Shown: piece after piece, positions 1 to 9,200 of the stretch | Numbering within the stretch: position 1 is the first letter of the stretch | Layout of the letters: each line of letters opens with the position of its first letter | Assembly: GCF_963668165.1 (NCBI RefSeq) | Contig: NZ_OY764209.1 | Span: forward strand, 1,612,001-1,676,000 | Length of the DNA: 64,000 nt | Direction of reading: 5' to 3' | Origin: Marispirochaeta sp. | Lineage (GTDB): Bacteria > Spirochaetota > Spirochaetia > JC444 > Marispirochaetaceae | The notes under the pieces: generated by a model | Databases searched by the model: none | Told to the model about the DNA's origin: nothing | What the model saw: only the letters and a program-made list of their open reading frames with translations | Made by a program: the position numbers and the translations under genes

Positions 1-705
1 TACAGCGTTGTTTGCATCCGTGATGCATCCGATGTAGTAGGTCCCGGCGGAGAGGCTGGAGGGAACCTGGAACGTGAGGACGAAAGACATTGTCCCGCCA
101 GCGGCTGTTACTGAAGAATACACATAGCTGCCGATCAATGTATCGGCAGTCGTTATGTTTGTGTCATCCGAAATATAGAAGTTGAACCGGTGACCGGAAG
201 GACAGGTATCGGTACCAATATTGTGTATATAGGCCATAATGTTGAGACTATTTCCCGGTGAAGCAGAGGAGACATCGTTCCAGGTGCTGTTTTCGGCGTC
301 ATATATCCCAATATAAAGCTCATCCCCCACATTAATATCCGGACCGGAAAAAGCTTCTACCTGGCCAAGAAACCGTTCGGATGAACTGTCTCCTGCATTG
401 CGGATCCAGACCCTGGTTCCGACAGACAGGACCACTGATTGAGGATTACTGATACAGTCGTTCCAGGTGGAACCGTCATCGAGGCTGTATTCCATGTCGA
501 CGGATGTATTTACTATTGTGCTCTGTGCAACGTCAAGGTAGGCATTTTGAGAAAAATCCGTGTCTACGATTAAATCATCAAGAGATGATTGAGGTGCATA
601 AGGCACTTGGCCGCCCCCCGCACCTCCGCCGGTACACCCGGTCAGGATCAAAGTTGCGGCAATTGCAAGATAAACTAATACGATGGCTATTCCGGACTTT
701 TTCAT
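1..705 (-). CDS. CARDB-domain lipoprotein, C-terminus outside the window
   Basis: An uninterrupted reading frame of 235 codons starts at ATG 705-703 and runs off the left edge, so the end is missing. The start has an AGGAGA ribosome binding site 5 bases upstream. Residues 1-24 are a lipoprotein signal peptide ending in the lipobox LTGC (Cys24), followed by a glycine-rich linker. The last 85 or so visible residues fit a CARDB adhesion fold: NIGTD, FYISDDTN, ADTLIGSY, VPSSLSAGTYYIG. The protein should be anchored to a membrane and face the periplasm or outside. Middle residues about 45-105 contain a YSLDDGSTW stretch typical of beta-sandwich surface modules. Function unknown; binding or adhesion is inferred from the fold only. 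Confidence 0.8.
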   Translation of the reverse strand, partial: MKKSGIAIVLVYLAIAATLILTGCTGGGAGGGQVPYAPQSSLDDLIVDTDFSQNAYLDVAQSTIVNTSVDMEYSLDDGSTWNDCISNPQSVVLSVGTRVWIRNAGDSSSERFLGQVEAFSGPDINVGDELYIGIYDAENSTWNDVSSASPGNSLNIMAYIHNIGTDTCPSGHRFNFYISDDTNITTADTLIGSYVYSSVTAAGGTMSFVLTFQVPSSLSAGTYYIGCITDANNAV

Positions 706-810
706 GTACTTCTCCTATAAAACTTTATCGATATACCCTTATTACGTCCTTCAGGGTAGCACATTCCCTGTATTCTATCAATTTTTCAAATGCCCAGGGG
801 TCCGCGGGAA

Positions 811-837
811 TCGAAAAAACACCCTCTTTCCGGGTGT
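811..837 (-). terminator. Candidate rho-independent terminator on the minus strand
   Basis: ACACCC (819-824) pairs with GGGTGT (832-837) across a 7-base loop. Read on the minus strand the stem is followed by six T residues (813-818). No minus-strand gene lies upstream, so what it would terminate is unclear. The stem is short. Confidence 0.35.
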
Positions 838-963
838 GTTGGAAAAAATTGACAGCTTTTCTGTCTCCAGCTTGACCGAAGCGGCATGTATTGCGACAAT
901 TCCTGATCCGCTGCATGCAGCTGTATCTGCGGTATCTCAATGTAATCGGGGTTTAACAGGAAC

Positions 964-1641
964 ATGATCGGAACCATAACCAACACAGCCACTGTAATTG
1001 CCGGCAGCCTTCTTGGCTTGCTGATCCACTCCCGGATGCCCAGAAACATCAGCCGGATTGTTTTTCAGGCCATCGGCCTTTTTACCCTGGTCCTCGGTTT
1101 TATCATGGCCTTCAAGTCGGATCGTTATCTTATCATGATCTTCAGTCTGGTTCTGGGGGCTATCGTGGGGGAGCTGCTGGATATCGACGCCGCGCTTAAC
1201 TCCTTAAGCGACAGGCTAAAGAAGCGCCTCAAGATAACCCATTCCGATTTTACCGAAGGATTGATTACGGCCTTTTTTCTGTTCTGCATGGGGTCCATGA
1301 CAATCCTGGGGGCTTTTGAAGAGGGCCTGGGGGGAGAACCGACCCTGTTGATGACCAAGGCGGTGCTGGACGGTTTTTCTTCCATCGCTTTGGCGGCCTC
1401 TTTGGGCGTTGGGGTCCTCTTTTCCGCGGTTCCCCTCTTTCTGTTTCAGGGGGGACTGACCCTTTTTGCCGCCTGGCTGCACGAGCTTTTTACCCCGGAG
1501 ATGATAGCCGCCTTGAGCGCCGTGGGCGGGGTACTGCTGGTCGGGCTGGGCTTGTCGATTCTGGAGATAAAAAAGATCAAGATTGCCAACCTGCTGCCGG
1601 CGCTGCTTTTTATTACCCTGCTGGCCTATATTTTTCCGTGA
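964..1641 (+). CDS. DUF554 family integral membrane protein (YdfK/YqgA-like)
   Basis: A 225-residue hydrophobic protein with about six or seven membrane segments. The N-terminal MIGTITNTATVIAGSLLGLL and the later GEGLGGEPTLLMTKAVLDGF and FSSIALAASLGVG stretches match the DUF554 family. Family members are inner-membrane proteins of unknown transport or structural role. The start ATG at 964 follows AGGA closely, and no other start gives a fuller domain. The 3' end overlaps the next, convergent gene by 16 bases, so the two transcripts are antisense at their ends. Family assignment is firm; function is not known. Confidence 0.85.
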   Translation: MIGTITNTATVIAGSLLGLLIHSRMPRNISRIVFQAIGLFTLVLGFIMAFKSDRYLIMIFSLVLGAIVGELLDIDAALNSLSDRLKKRLKITHSDFTEGLITAFFLFCMGSMTILGAFEEGLGGEPTLLMTKAVLDGFSSIALAASLGVGVLFSAVPLFLFQGGLTLFAAWLHELFTPEMIAALSAVGGVLLVGLGLSILEIKKIKIANLLPALLFITLLAYIFP

Positions 1642-2009
1642 TCCAGTACCAGGCCCATAAGATAGTTTAGCAGATCCTCGTCCAGTTCCAGGGCGTAATC
1701 GTTGACGCAGTCCCGGACTATTTCCCACAGGCCGTCAGGGAACTCCCCTTCGGTGGCGCCGAACTCTTCACGGAACAGCTCCACAACCTGGGTCAGAATA
1801 ACAGCTGATTGGAGGAAATCATCCCGCCCGGTTTGTTCCCGGAGATTCAGAAACTCGGAGACTTCCCAAAAGAGGTCTATCCCCATTTCTCCCGGCAGGA
1901 GGGGGAGGGCGTCGACAAAGGCGTCCCGGATCCGATCCAGGCGTTCCTCCGTGTCGGCATTTTCTTTGACGGTTTTCAGCATACGGCGATAAAAACGGTC
2001 TGCGTCCAT
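1626..2009 (-). CDS. Small acidic hypothetical protein
   Basis: A 127-residue, strongly acidic, mostly helical protein that I do not recognise. It has no signal peptide, membrane segment or cysteine cluster. The start ATG at 2009 has GGAGG (AAGGAGGAAACC) just upstream, so it is well supported. It is convergent with the DUF554 gene and overlaps it by 16 bases. It lies downstream of the broken carrier gene at 2045-2997 in reverse order (2009 is 36 bases past the carrier stop), so the two may have shared a transcript. Confidence 0.65.
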   Translation of the reverse strand: MDADRFYRRMLKTVKENADTEERLDRIRDAFVDALPLLPGEMGIDLFWEVSEFLNLREQTGRDDFLQSAVILTQVVELFREEFGATEGEFPDGLWEIVRDCVNDYALELDEDLLNYLMGLVLDHGKI

Positions 2010-2044
2010 CGGTTTCCTCCTTGTACTATAACGGCCCCGCCGGC

Positions 2045-2997
2045 CTAGGGGAAAAAGGGCATCTTCTGCAAAATCAGCAGCCAGGCCAGCATTGTTCCGG
2101 CACCGATTACATGGGTAAAAGCCACCGATTGGGCCATAAGTTCCGGAGAGGCCTTGTACTTGTTGGCCAGGCTGACGGAAAAAACCCCCACCGGCACTAT
2201 GTTTACCAGCATAAAGATCATCAGGGTCTCAGAGCCGGCCCAGCCTGCCTCCCATACGAGCAGCGAAAGGCCGAGGAGAATCAAGGGTACCAGCACCAGC
2301 CGGATCAGGGCGATCAGCATGTTCCAGGGGTCGATGCGGACGGCCTTAAGCCCGGTTCCCGCGATTCTGGAGCCAGCCACCAGCATTGCGATTGCCATGG
2401 TGGGGGCGCCGAGATAATCCATGGTTATGGTAATGGCGGCGGGCAGCCGGGTATTTATTCCTGTAAGGACCAGGATAATTGCGCTTATTGTGGCGATGAT
2501 TCCAGGATTTTTTACCAGTTCCATTAGCAGGTCTTTTTCCTTGTCACGGTTTTCTCCCTGAAGTACCGGCACGCACAGGGTCCACAACAACAGAATTATT
2601 CCCAGGTTATGCACAAACAGGAGCCCCGCCCCCCGTTCCGGCAAAAAAAGCACCGCGAAAGGCAGCACCAGAAATACGAAGTTGTTCATCATGCTCTGAA
2701 ACAGAAAGCTGCTGCGCCGGACTCCCCGGTATTTCATCAGCTTGACCCCAATGAATCCGAGGCCGCCGCCGCAAAGACGGGAAGACTTATATTGCGCAGA
2801 ATGTCGTCTCTGGTAAGATTCATGGTAATGGAGGTAAAGATAAGGGCCGGCCAAAAGAGATCGACCAACAGGGTGCTGACTACGGATTCTCCCTCCTCGG
2901 AGATTATTCCGAGCTTTCTGACTGCTCCCCCAGCTCCTATAAGCAGGAAGAGAACGGCCAGTTTTTCCAGTATAAGGGGTGCGATTGATCCGGACAT
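2045..2997 (-). pseudogene. Auxin efflux carrier (AEC) family transporter, frameshifted
   Basis: Two overlapping frames together encode one complete AEC carrier. The first (ATG 2997) gives the N-terminal helices, ending ...DDILRNISLPVFAAA. The second frame resumes with GLGFIGVKLMKYRG and runs to the stop at 2045, including NNFVFLVLPFAV, NPGIIATISAI and NIVPVGVFSVSLANKY, which are typical AEC helices. The switch falls in a GCGGCGGCGGCC tract at about 2760-2772. One extra base there would restore a 317-residue protein, so the sequence is one base short. A real mutation, an assembly error or ribosomal frameshifting could explain it. An in-frame stop just upstream of ATG 2997 fixes the start. Located 62 bases downstream of the GGDEF gene on the same strand. 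Confidence 0.85.
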
Positions 2998-3059
2998 GGG
3001 CGAACAGTATCACTCACTCCTTCAGGTACTCAAGAGACGGATCCCGGCGAATCTCTCTT

Positions 3060-4097
3060 TTAGAGGAATTCCGGCAGATTTGTCGACAGATTGTCGATGT
3101 CCATCTCTATCTTGCGGGTCTTTTCAAAATAGAGGGCTTTGTCCGCGAAATCGAAGATATCCGCCACCGTGTCGGGTTCACCGGAGTGGATACCGATACT
3201 GACGCCGAAGGAAAACTCACGCCGATCGTTTTCAATAGCCAGGTGAGCCAGTATCCTGTTTTTTACATGCTCTGCTTTTTTATACCCCGCATCGGGCATG
3301 ATGACGGCAAATTCGTCTCCGCCGTAGCGGCAGATGATATCGGCCTTGCGGATGTTTTTTTTCAGGATGTCCGCCAGTTCCTTCAGCACTTCATCACCCT
3401 GTATGTGGCCGTAGGTATCGTTGATCTCTTTGAAGTTATCCACGTCAAACATCAGGATTGTAATAAGCGTGTTTATACGCTTGCAGCGTGAAACTTCCCG
3501 CTCCAGTGATTTTTCCATGCCCCGGCGATTAAGGGCCCCGGTCAGGGGATCAGTCATGGCAACCCGTTTAAGGGCGGCAGTGTAATAGGCCTTTTCAATG
3601 GCTATGGCTCCGAACTCGGCGATTGTTACCAGAATCTTGAGTTCCATCGGGCTGAAGCTTGTCCCGTCGGGTTTATTGACCAGCTCGATTACCCCGAATA
3701 CCCTGCCGCGGTTTATCAGGGGCACTCCTATGATCGACTTTGTGGTAAAACCGGTAAGCTCGTCCATGCTTGGATCAAACCTGTCATCCGTGGTAACGTC
3801 TTCCACAATAAGGGGCAGGGCGTGCTCGGCTATCCAGCCGGCAATGCCGGTACCTCTGGCGAGGACCTGTCCCTTAAGTTGGTCAGCCCCCTCTCCGGTT
3901 ACTTCCTGAAAGCGGAGCCGCCCTGTTTCCGGTTCGGTAAGCATAATCGACCAGTTTTGGGGGGAAAATATTGCCCCAATGTGGTGCTGTACCGCTACCA
4001 GAGTATCTTTTACCGTATACGCTGAAGTTATTTTCTTTGCCATATCGGCAAAATAAGAGAGCTTTACCAGGTCGTCGGCAGAAGGGGCTATTTTCAT
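3060..4097 (-). CDS. GAF-GGDEF diguanylate cyclase
   Basis: A 345-residue soluble protein. Residues about 20-170 form a GAF sensor domain (VLARGTGIAGWIAEH, IIGVPLINRGRVFGVIELVNK). A short helix leads to a GGDEF domain from about 178, beginning MTDPLTGALNRRG. The catalytic GGDEF motif is intact at 259-263, and an RxxD inhibitory site (R250-D253) lies five residues before it. It should therefore make cyclic di-GMP from GTP, under feedback control by product and tuned by whatever the GAF domain binds. There is no membrane segment, so it is cytoplasmic. It precedes the AEC carrier on the same strand. Confidence 0.93.
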   Translation of the reverse strand: MKIAPSADDLVKLSYFADMAKKITSAYTVKDTLVAVQHHIGAIFSPQNWSIMLTEPETGRLRFQEVTGEGADQLKGQVLARGTGIAGWIAEHALPLIVEDVTTDDRFDPSMDELTGFTTKSIIGVPLINRGRVFGVIELVNKPDGTSFSPMELKILVTIAEFGAIAIEKAYYTAALKRVAMTDPLTGALNRRGMEKSLEREVSRCKRINTLITILMFDVDNFKEINDTYGHIQGDEVLKELADILKKNIRKADIICRYGGDEFAVIMPDAGYKKAEHVKNRILAHLAIENDRREFSFGVSIGIHSGEPDTVADIFDFADKALYFEKTRKIEMDIDNLSTNLPEFL

Positions 4098-4161
4098 ATC
4101 CCATAAGGGTAGCCCCTTTTCCGTTTTTTATCAAAAGGAAAAATACTCCGGGTTGTAAACG

Positions 4162-4189
4162 TGTCCCCCAGCCGAGCGGCGGGGGGACA
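4162..4189 (-). terminator. Strong hairpin after the superoxide dismutase gene
   Basis: TGTCCCCC (4162-4169) pairs with GGGGGACA (4182-4189), with a further GCC/GGC pairing inside the loop. It lies 10 bases past the stop of the minus-strand sod gene. The following T tract is weak (CGTTTA), so it may be an intrinsic terminator or an mRNA-stabilising end. Confidence 0.55.
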
Positions 4190-4199
4190 ATATCGTACA

Positions 4200-4805
4200 T
4201 TACAAATTGCTGAAGTTATTCTCCACCTGCTTCCAGTTTACCACCTTCCAGAAGGCTTTGATGTAGTCGGGTCTGCGGTTCTGATAATTCAGGTAATACG
4301 CGTGTTCCCAGACATCCAGACCGAGAACAGGCTGTAATCCTTCGGCCAGAGGGGTATCCTGATTTGGCGTCGAATGTACAACGAGTTTCCCCTGAGAATC
4401 GACCGAGAGCCAGGCCCAGCCGCTGCCGAAGCGTGTTGCGGCGGCGCTGCTGAAACTCTCTTTAAAGGCATCCACATTGCCGAAAGTTGTTTCGAGTGCC
4501 TTTTTAAGATTGCCTTCTGGACCGCTTTCTCCAGGACTGAGTACCTTCCAGAAAAGCGTGTGGTTAAAGTGACCTCCGCCGTTGTTGCGGACTGCGGTGC
4601 GGATGTCCTCCGGTATGGCAGAAAGGTCTCTCAGCAGTTCATCCAGCGGAGTATTTGCGAGTTCAGGGTGTTTGGCCAGAGCATCGTTCAGTTTTGATAC
4701 ATAGGACCCGTGGTGCTTGTCATGATGAATCTCCATGGTCCGTGCATCAATATATGGCTCGAGAGCGTTAAAAGCATATGGCAAATCGGGTAATGTGTGA
4801 CTCAT
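4200..4805 (-). CDS. sodA: Superoxide dismutase, Mn-type
   Basis: A 201-residue Fe/Mn superoxide dismutase, full length, without a signal peptide, so cytoplasmic. Metal ligands are all present: His27, His82, Asp164 and His168 (DVWEHAYY). Gly76-Gly78 in NNGGGHFNH and Gln149 in TPNQD are the pattern usual in Mn-dependent members, so Mn is the likelier metal, though cambialistic use cannot be excluded. The ATG at 4805 is preceded by GAGGAGG. The gene stands alone, 109 bases downstream of the ROK regulator stop. It removes superoxide, which fits a cell that also carries oxygen-sensitive radical and Fe-S enzymes. Confidence 0.96.
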   Translation of the reverse strand: MSHTLPDLPYAFNALEPYIDARTMEIHHDKHHGSYVSKLNDALAKHPELANTPLDELLRDLSAIPEDIRTAVRNNGGGHFNHTLFWKVLSPGESGPEGNLKKALETTFGNVDAFKESFSSAAATRFGSGWAWLSVDSQGKLVVHSTPNQDTPLAEGLQPVLGLDVWEHAYYLNYQNRRPDYIKAFWKVVNWKQVENNFSNL

Positions 4806-4914
4806 ATGGTCCTCCTCAGATTTTGTGTTGGCGATCCCCTGAGGAACCGTATATATAATCTAAATAGTCAGGTATTAAAAGGCAAGTCATTTAGACAGAT
4901 AGTGATGTTTCGGT

Positions 4915-6060
4915 CTATAACACAGTACCAAAAACTCTTCGCAGAAGGCTCCCGTCGTATCCTGACCCGGTCCTGCTCAGACTGGGAACCTGACACAGCT
5001 TTCGCAGAAATAAGGCAGCGGCACCAAAGGCCACTGCCTGTTTGCCCCCCGGGGCGCAGTAGACCGCACATTCGGGAGCAGGGGGATATATCCAGTTCCG
5101 CCGGATCTCCTGCTGAAGTTTGCGGGTAAAGGAAGCCTGGTCTTTTACCAGTGTGCCGGCGACAACTACAGCTTCCAGGTTCAGTATGTTAACCAGGAAT
5201 GCGGTATTACGGCAGAGTTCCTCCAGGGTATCCGCGGGCGCCTGGTGTCCGGACAATGAACAAGGAATTCTCGCCTGGACGGAGAACTGCCGGTCTCCGC
5301 CTTCCGGGCAATACACACTGCGGAACTCTCCGGCCGAGTATGCGCGGCCATGGTATACCTCTTCGTTTCCCAGAACAAAGGAAAAGCCTGTCGATAAGCC
5401 GGTACTCCGCTGATCTCCCAGAAGGGCGGTAAAACTGCTCTTTTCCGCCAGTTCGGGAATCCCGAATAATCCTCCCCAGGCACAGCAGTTGGCATCGTTA
5501 TCGCAGACAACCGGAAGCTTAAAGAGTTTCTCCATTTCCTGTGCCAGAGGATAAAGGCTGTCTATATGCAGAGGTGTGGAGCGGAGGATCGTTCCGTCGG
5601 CGGTATCGATTATTCCCGGGATTCCGATTCCCGCCCCAATAACCGGCACTCCCTCCACTGCCGGGCGGAAGCCCTCGGAGGTACGAGCAAGAATTGTCTG
5701 GATACTTCTCTCTTCCGGCTGCATGTCCCAGGCGTTTTCTGCAAGAAGCCGGCCGCGGAGATCGGTATAACAGATGGTAACGCGGTCCGGCTGGATTTCT
5801 ATGCCGGCAACGGAACCTTTTTTTGGGTTAATTTCCAGAAGGGAAGGGCGTCTTCCGCCTTTACTGCTGACACGTCCCTCGTACATCCGGTGTATTATTC
5901 CCGCGTCGACAAGGCGGCCGCATACCTTGGTAAGGGTGGATTTATCCAGTTCCAGTTCCCGGGCCAGTGTCGCCCGACTGGCCGGCCCGCTGATCCAGAG
6001 CCTGTGCAGGACCCGGACAATGCTTATTAGACCGGCTTTTGTTTTGGTATTGATCTCCAT
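4915..6060 (-). CDS. ROK-family transcriptional regulator with degenerate zinc motif
   Basis: A 381-residue NagC/XylR-like protein. Residues about 5-75 form a winged helix (RATLARELELDKSTLTKVCG), and the rest is a ROK sugar-kinase fold (GIGIPGIID, VVCDNDANCCAWG). The usual ROK zinc site, CxCGxxGCxE, is absent: the region after SAGEF reads RSVYCPEGGDR. Ligand sensing may therefore differ from standard members. It is divergent from the large A2M gene at 6231. The gap holds GTAAT-GCAA-ATTAC (6075-6088), a short dyad that could be its operator. The effector is unknown, probably a sugar or sugar derivative as in other ROK repressors. Confidence 0.85.
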   Translation of the reverse strand: MEINTKTKAGLISIVRVLHRLWISGPASRATLARELELDKSTLTKVCGRLVDAGIIHRMYEGRVSSKGGRRPSLLEINPKKGSVAGIEIQPDRVTICYTDLRGRLLAENAWDMQPEERSIQTILARTSEGFRPAVEGVPVIGAGIGIPGIIDTADGTILRSTPLHIDSLYPLAQEMEKLFKLPVVCDNDANCCAWGGLFGIPELAEKSSFTALLGDQRSTGLSTGFSFVLGNEEVYHGRAYSAGEFRSVYCPEGGDRQFSVQARIPCSLSGHQAPADTLEELCRNTAFLVNILNLEAVVVAGTLVKDQASFTRKLQQEIRRNWIYPPAPECAVYCAPGGKQAVAFGAAALFLRKLCQVPSLSRTGSGYDGSLLRRVFGTVL

Positions 6061-6230
6061 CTCTTTACTGAATTGTAATGCAAATTACGGGTTCCGGCAC
6101 CTTTTTAATTTGGATTTTCAGCTGGTTCTGATTTTCGGACCGGGGTACTATTATGGTCTGTTCAGAGGAATACTGGTATACTCCATGTATAGAGTCAGGA
6201 AAAAACAACTGGGTAGGAAGACAGGTAAAA

Positions 6231-9200
6231 ATGAAAACTCTTGTTCCAACAATCCGACGATGTATTCTTTTACTATTTATGTTAATCACCGCTTGCGGCG
6301 GAGGTTCCGAATCGGGCCTTACTTCCGCGGTCAAAGGCGGCGGGGAAAGCGAAGCGCTGAACATTGTGATGAAAAAGTCCCCGGTCAGCAGGGAAAACGG
6401 CATTGTCTATTATACCGCTGAAACCGCGGGAACTGATTACTTTGCCCCGGTAGAGACGGATGAGCCCCTGATGGTAACAGCCTACGGTCCCGAAGGAGAG
6501 CTGCCGGTCGAGATGAAGAGGCCGGATATCTATGTGGCTTTTAATCAGCCCATGGTTCCCCTGGCACGCCTGGGTGAGAGCTCACAGCGGCATCCGTACC
6601 TGAGCATTGAACCCCCGGTTGAAGGGGCTTTCCGCTGGTACGGATCGCGTCTTCTCTCTTTTGAGCCTTCATCCCCCTTCGAAGGGCAGAGGGAGTATCG
6701 GATAAGCTTAAAAAAAGGAATATCCAGCCTGGGAGGAAAAAAACTGCAGGAACCCCTTGTTTTTTCTTTTTTCACCGAGTACCTCGATTTTTCTCAAGTT
6801 TATGCCGGAAAACCGGAAACCTTCGGCATGGTTGATCAAAGCGATGTCCCCCCGGAAACTGCCCGGCATATTACCTGCGAGTTTACCTGGCCGGTCAATC
6901 CGGACTATGTAGCCCGGTATCTGTCGGTACGCGTCGGCGAAAAAGAGTATGACTTTTCTATCGGCAGGCCAGAGGCCGACGGTTTTGAGGGTCCCGATGA
7001 GCGTTTTGAGCGGACCCTGGTTTTGTCTCTGGATACGGCTCCTCCGGAGGACAGCGACGTCAGTGTGGTTTTAACGGCTGGAGCTTCTTCCGATGCCGGA
7101 TATCTTGGAAGGACTGCTGAATCAGAGCGAAGCTTCCACACTTTGAAGCCCTTCAGACTAAAGGGCATGCGCAGTTATTCGTATACATTTCCTCGAAGCG
7201 ACCAGGGGGACGCGAATCCTTTGTTCCTTGAGTTTACCCATCCTCTGGGAGAGACTGATCCCCGGAAGCTCGCCCGGTTTATTTCCACCAGCCTGGCTGC
7301 AGTAAATCTCGAGGACCATATAGAGATCTGGGACAATACCATTAAGCTCAATAATCTGCCGGTAGAGTATGAGTCGGTCTACAAGGTTACTCTGGAAAAA
7401 GGCATTCACGACATTCACGGCAGAAGTCTCTCACAGGGAGAACGTCTGGATGTCGAAGTAGGACCAGCAACCCGGTATTACTATTTTCCAAATACTGGAA
7501 GCCGAATGCTGGAAGCGCAGTTCGAACCAAAGATTATTTACGAGTATCAGAATGTTTTTGACGGGGTCTGGCATATCTCGGCGATTGACGATCCTTATAC
7601 CTCCTTTTCTCCGGAAGAGATGGGCCCTTATGATTTTTCTACTCTTCCCCGCAATACCAAGCATTTTGAGATCCTTGACCTGTCTCCCTATCTGAATGAC
7701 CGAGGGTACGGCAGCGTTGGAATCTCCTGGAATTTCGGCGAGGAAAAGGAAGGTAAAAGACGGTCATGGGAACAGCGGAACCTGCAGCTCCAGGTAACGG
7801 ATATCGGTATAAGCTCCAGGATTGCCTTTAACAAGGTGCTGGTCTGGGCGGCTTCCCTCTCCACCGGGGAACCCATTCCTGACGCCAGGGTTGAACTGCT
7901 GCGCAACCGGGATACCGTGGTGGAAGCCCGCACCGATCAGTCCGGTCTTGCCCAAATAAGTTTCCGCGAGGGGCAATACCGCCGCCTTTTTCTGGAGGAG
8001 AGGAGAGACAAGCTGCGTATCCGGGTCAGCAGCGGCCCGGACACGGCGGAGTTTGTTCCCAATGGATCCCACAACCAGTACCATTTCGGCATCTATTCCT
8101 TTACCCGGCCTGTAAATATCGAAGAACAGCGTATGGAAGCTTTCATTTTTACCGACCGCGGGCTCTACAAAAAAGGTGAGACTGTAACCTTTCGCGGAAT
8201 TGACCGTAGCTGGAGTGCCGGTCAGTATTCCCCCTTCCAGGGGGCCTATTCCATTGAGATTGGAGAACAGCGCTACCGGGCAGAACCATTCCGGCGTCTG
8301 TCCGGCAGGACCTCGGCGTCCGGCGGTTTTTCCGGCAGTTTTACCCTGCCGGAAAATCTGGAACCGGGGCGATACCGCATAATCTACCGGCGGGACGGAT
8401 TTTCCGAGGAGGTACCTTTTACAGTAGCGGATTTTCGCCGGGCGGCCTTTGAGGTTCGCCTTGATTCCCCTGAGCGAGAGCTTTTTACAGGTGACACGGT
8501 CAACATGAGCGGCAGTGCCCGGTTTCTCTCGGGGGGTTCCCTGGCGGGGGGTATATACAATGTTCTCTGGATGCGGGAACCCGCTGCTTATCTTCCCCCG
8601 GGGACGGCGTGGCGGGGTTACCGCTTTACTCCCCGCCGCTGGGGCGGGCTGCAGGTCGTAGCCCAGGATCAGGGTGCGCTGGACACCAGGGGCTCGGTGC
8701 TGCTTTCCCGGGAGACCGGAGGGGACCAGGTTCCGGGAATTCCCTACCGCTACCAGGCGGAGCTCGCGGTACAGGACCAGTCCCGTCAGGAGCTTGCCGC
8801 CCGGGCTTCGGCCCTGGTTCATCCGGCGGCCTTTTACATAGGCTCGAAGTTCCAGGATGGGGAGCAGGGAGGCTGGTCGAGCTTTGTGCAGGCGGAGGAG
8901 CAGATTACCGTGGAAGCGGTCTTTGTACGTCCCGACGGTTCAGTTTACAACGGTCCGGTTGCGGACCTGCGGGCCGAACTGATCAGGCGGAGCTGGCAGG
9001 TAAGCCGTCAGCGGGGCGTCTACGACAGGCTGAATAACCGCTATGAGCTGGTGGAGGAGGCTGTTGCCGGGTTTGATCTGACACCGCAGGAGGGGGGTAC
9101 GGCGTTTGAGATTACTCCTCCCGCCGCGGGGGAATATCTGCTGTGCATTTCGGCTTCAGATAACGAAGGACGCCAGGCCCGTTCGGAGATTAACTTCTAC

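Noticed and set aside
7764..8822. Long open frame on the minus strand inside the A2M gene (352 codons)
   Set aside because: Arg/Pro/Gly-rich with no recognisable domain, fully antisense to a conserved large protein; a by-product of GC-rich codon use.
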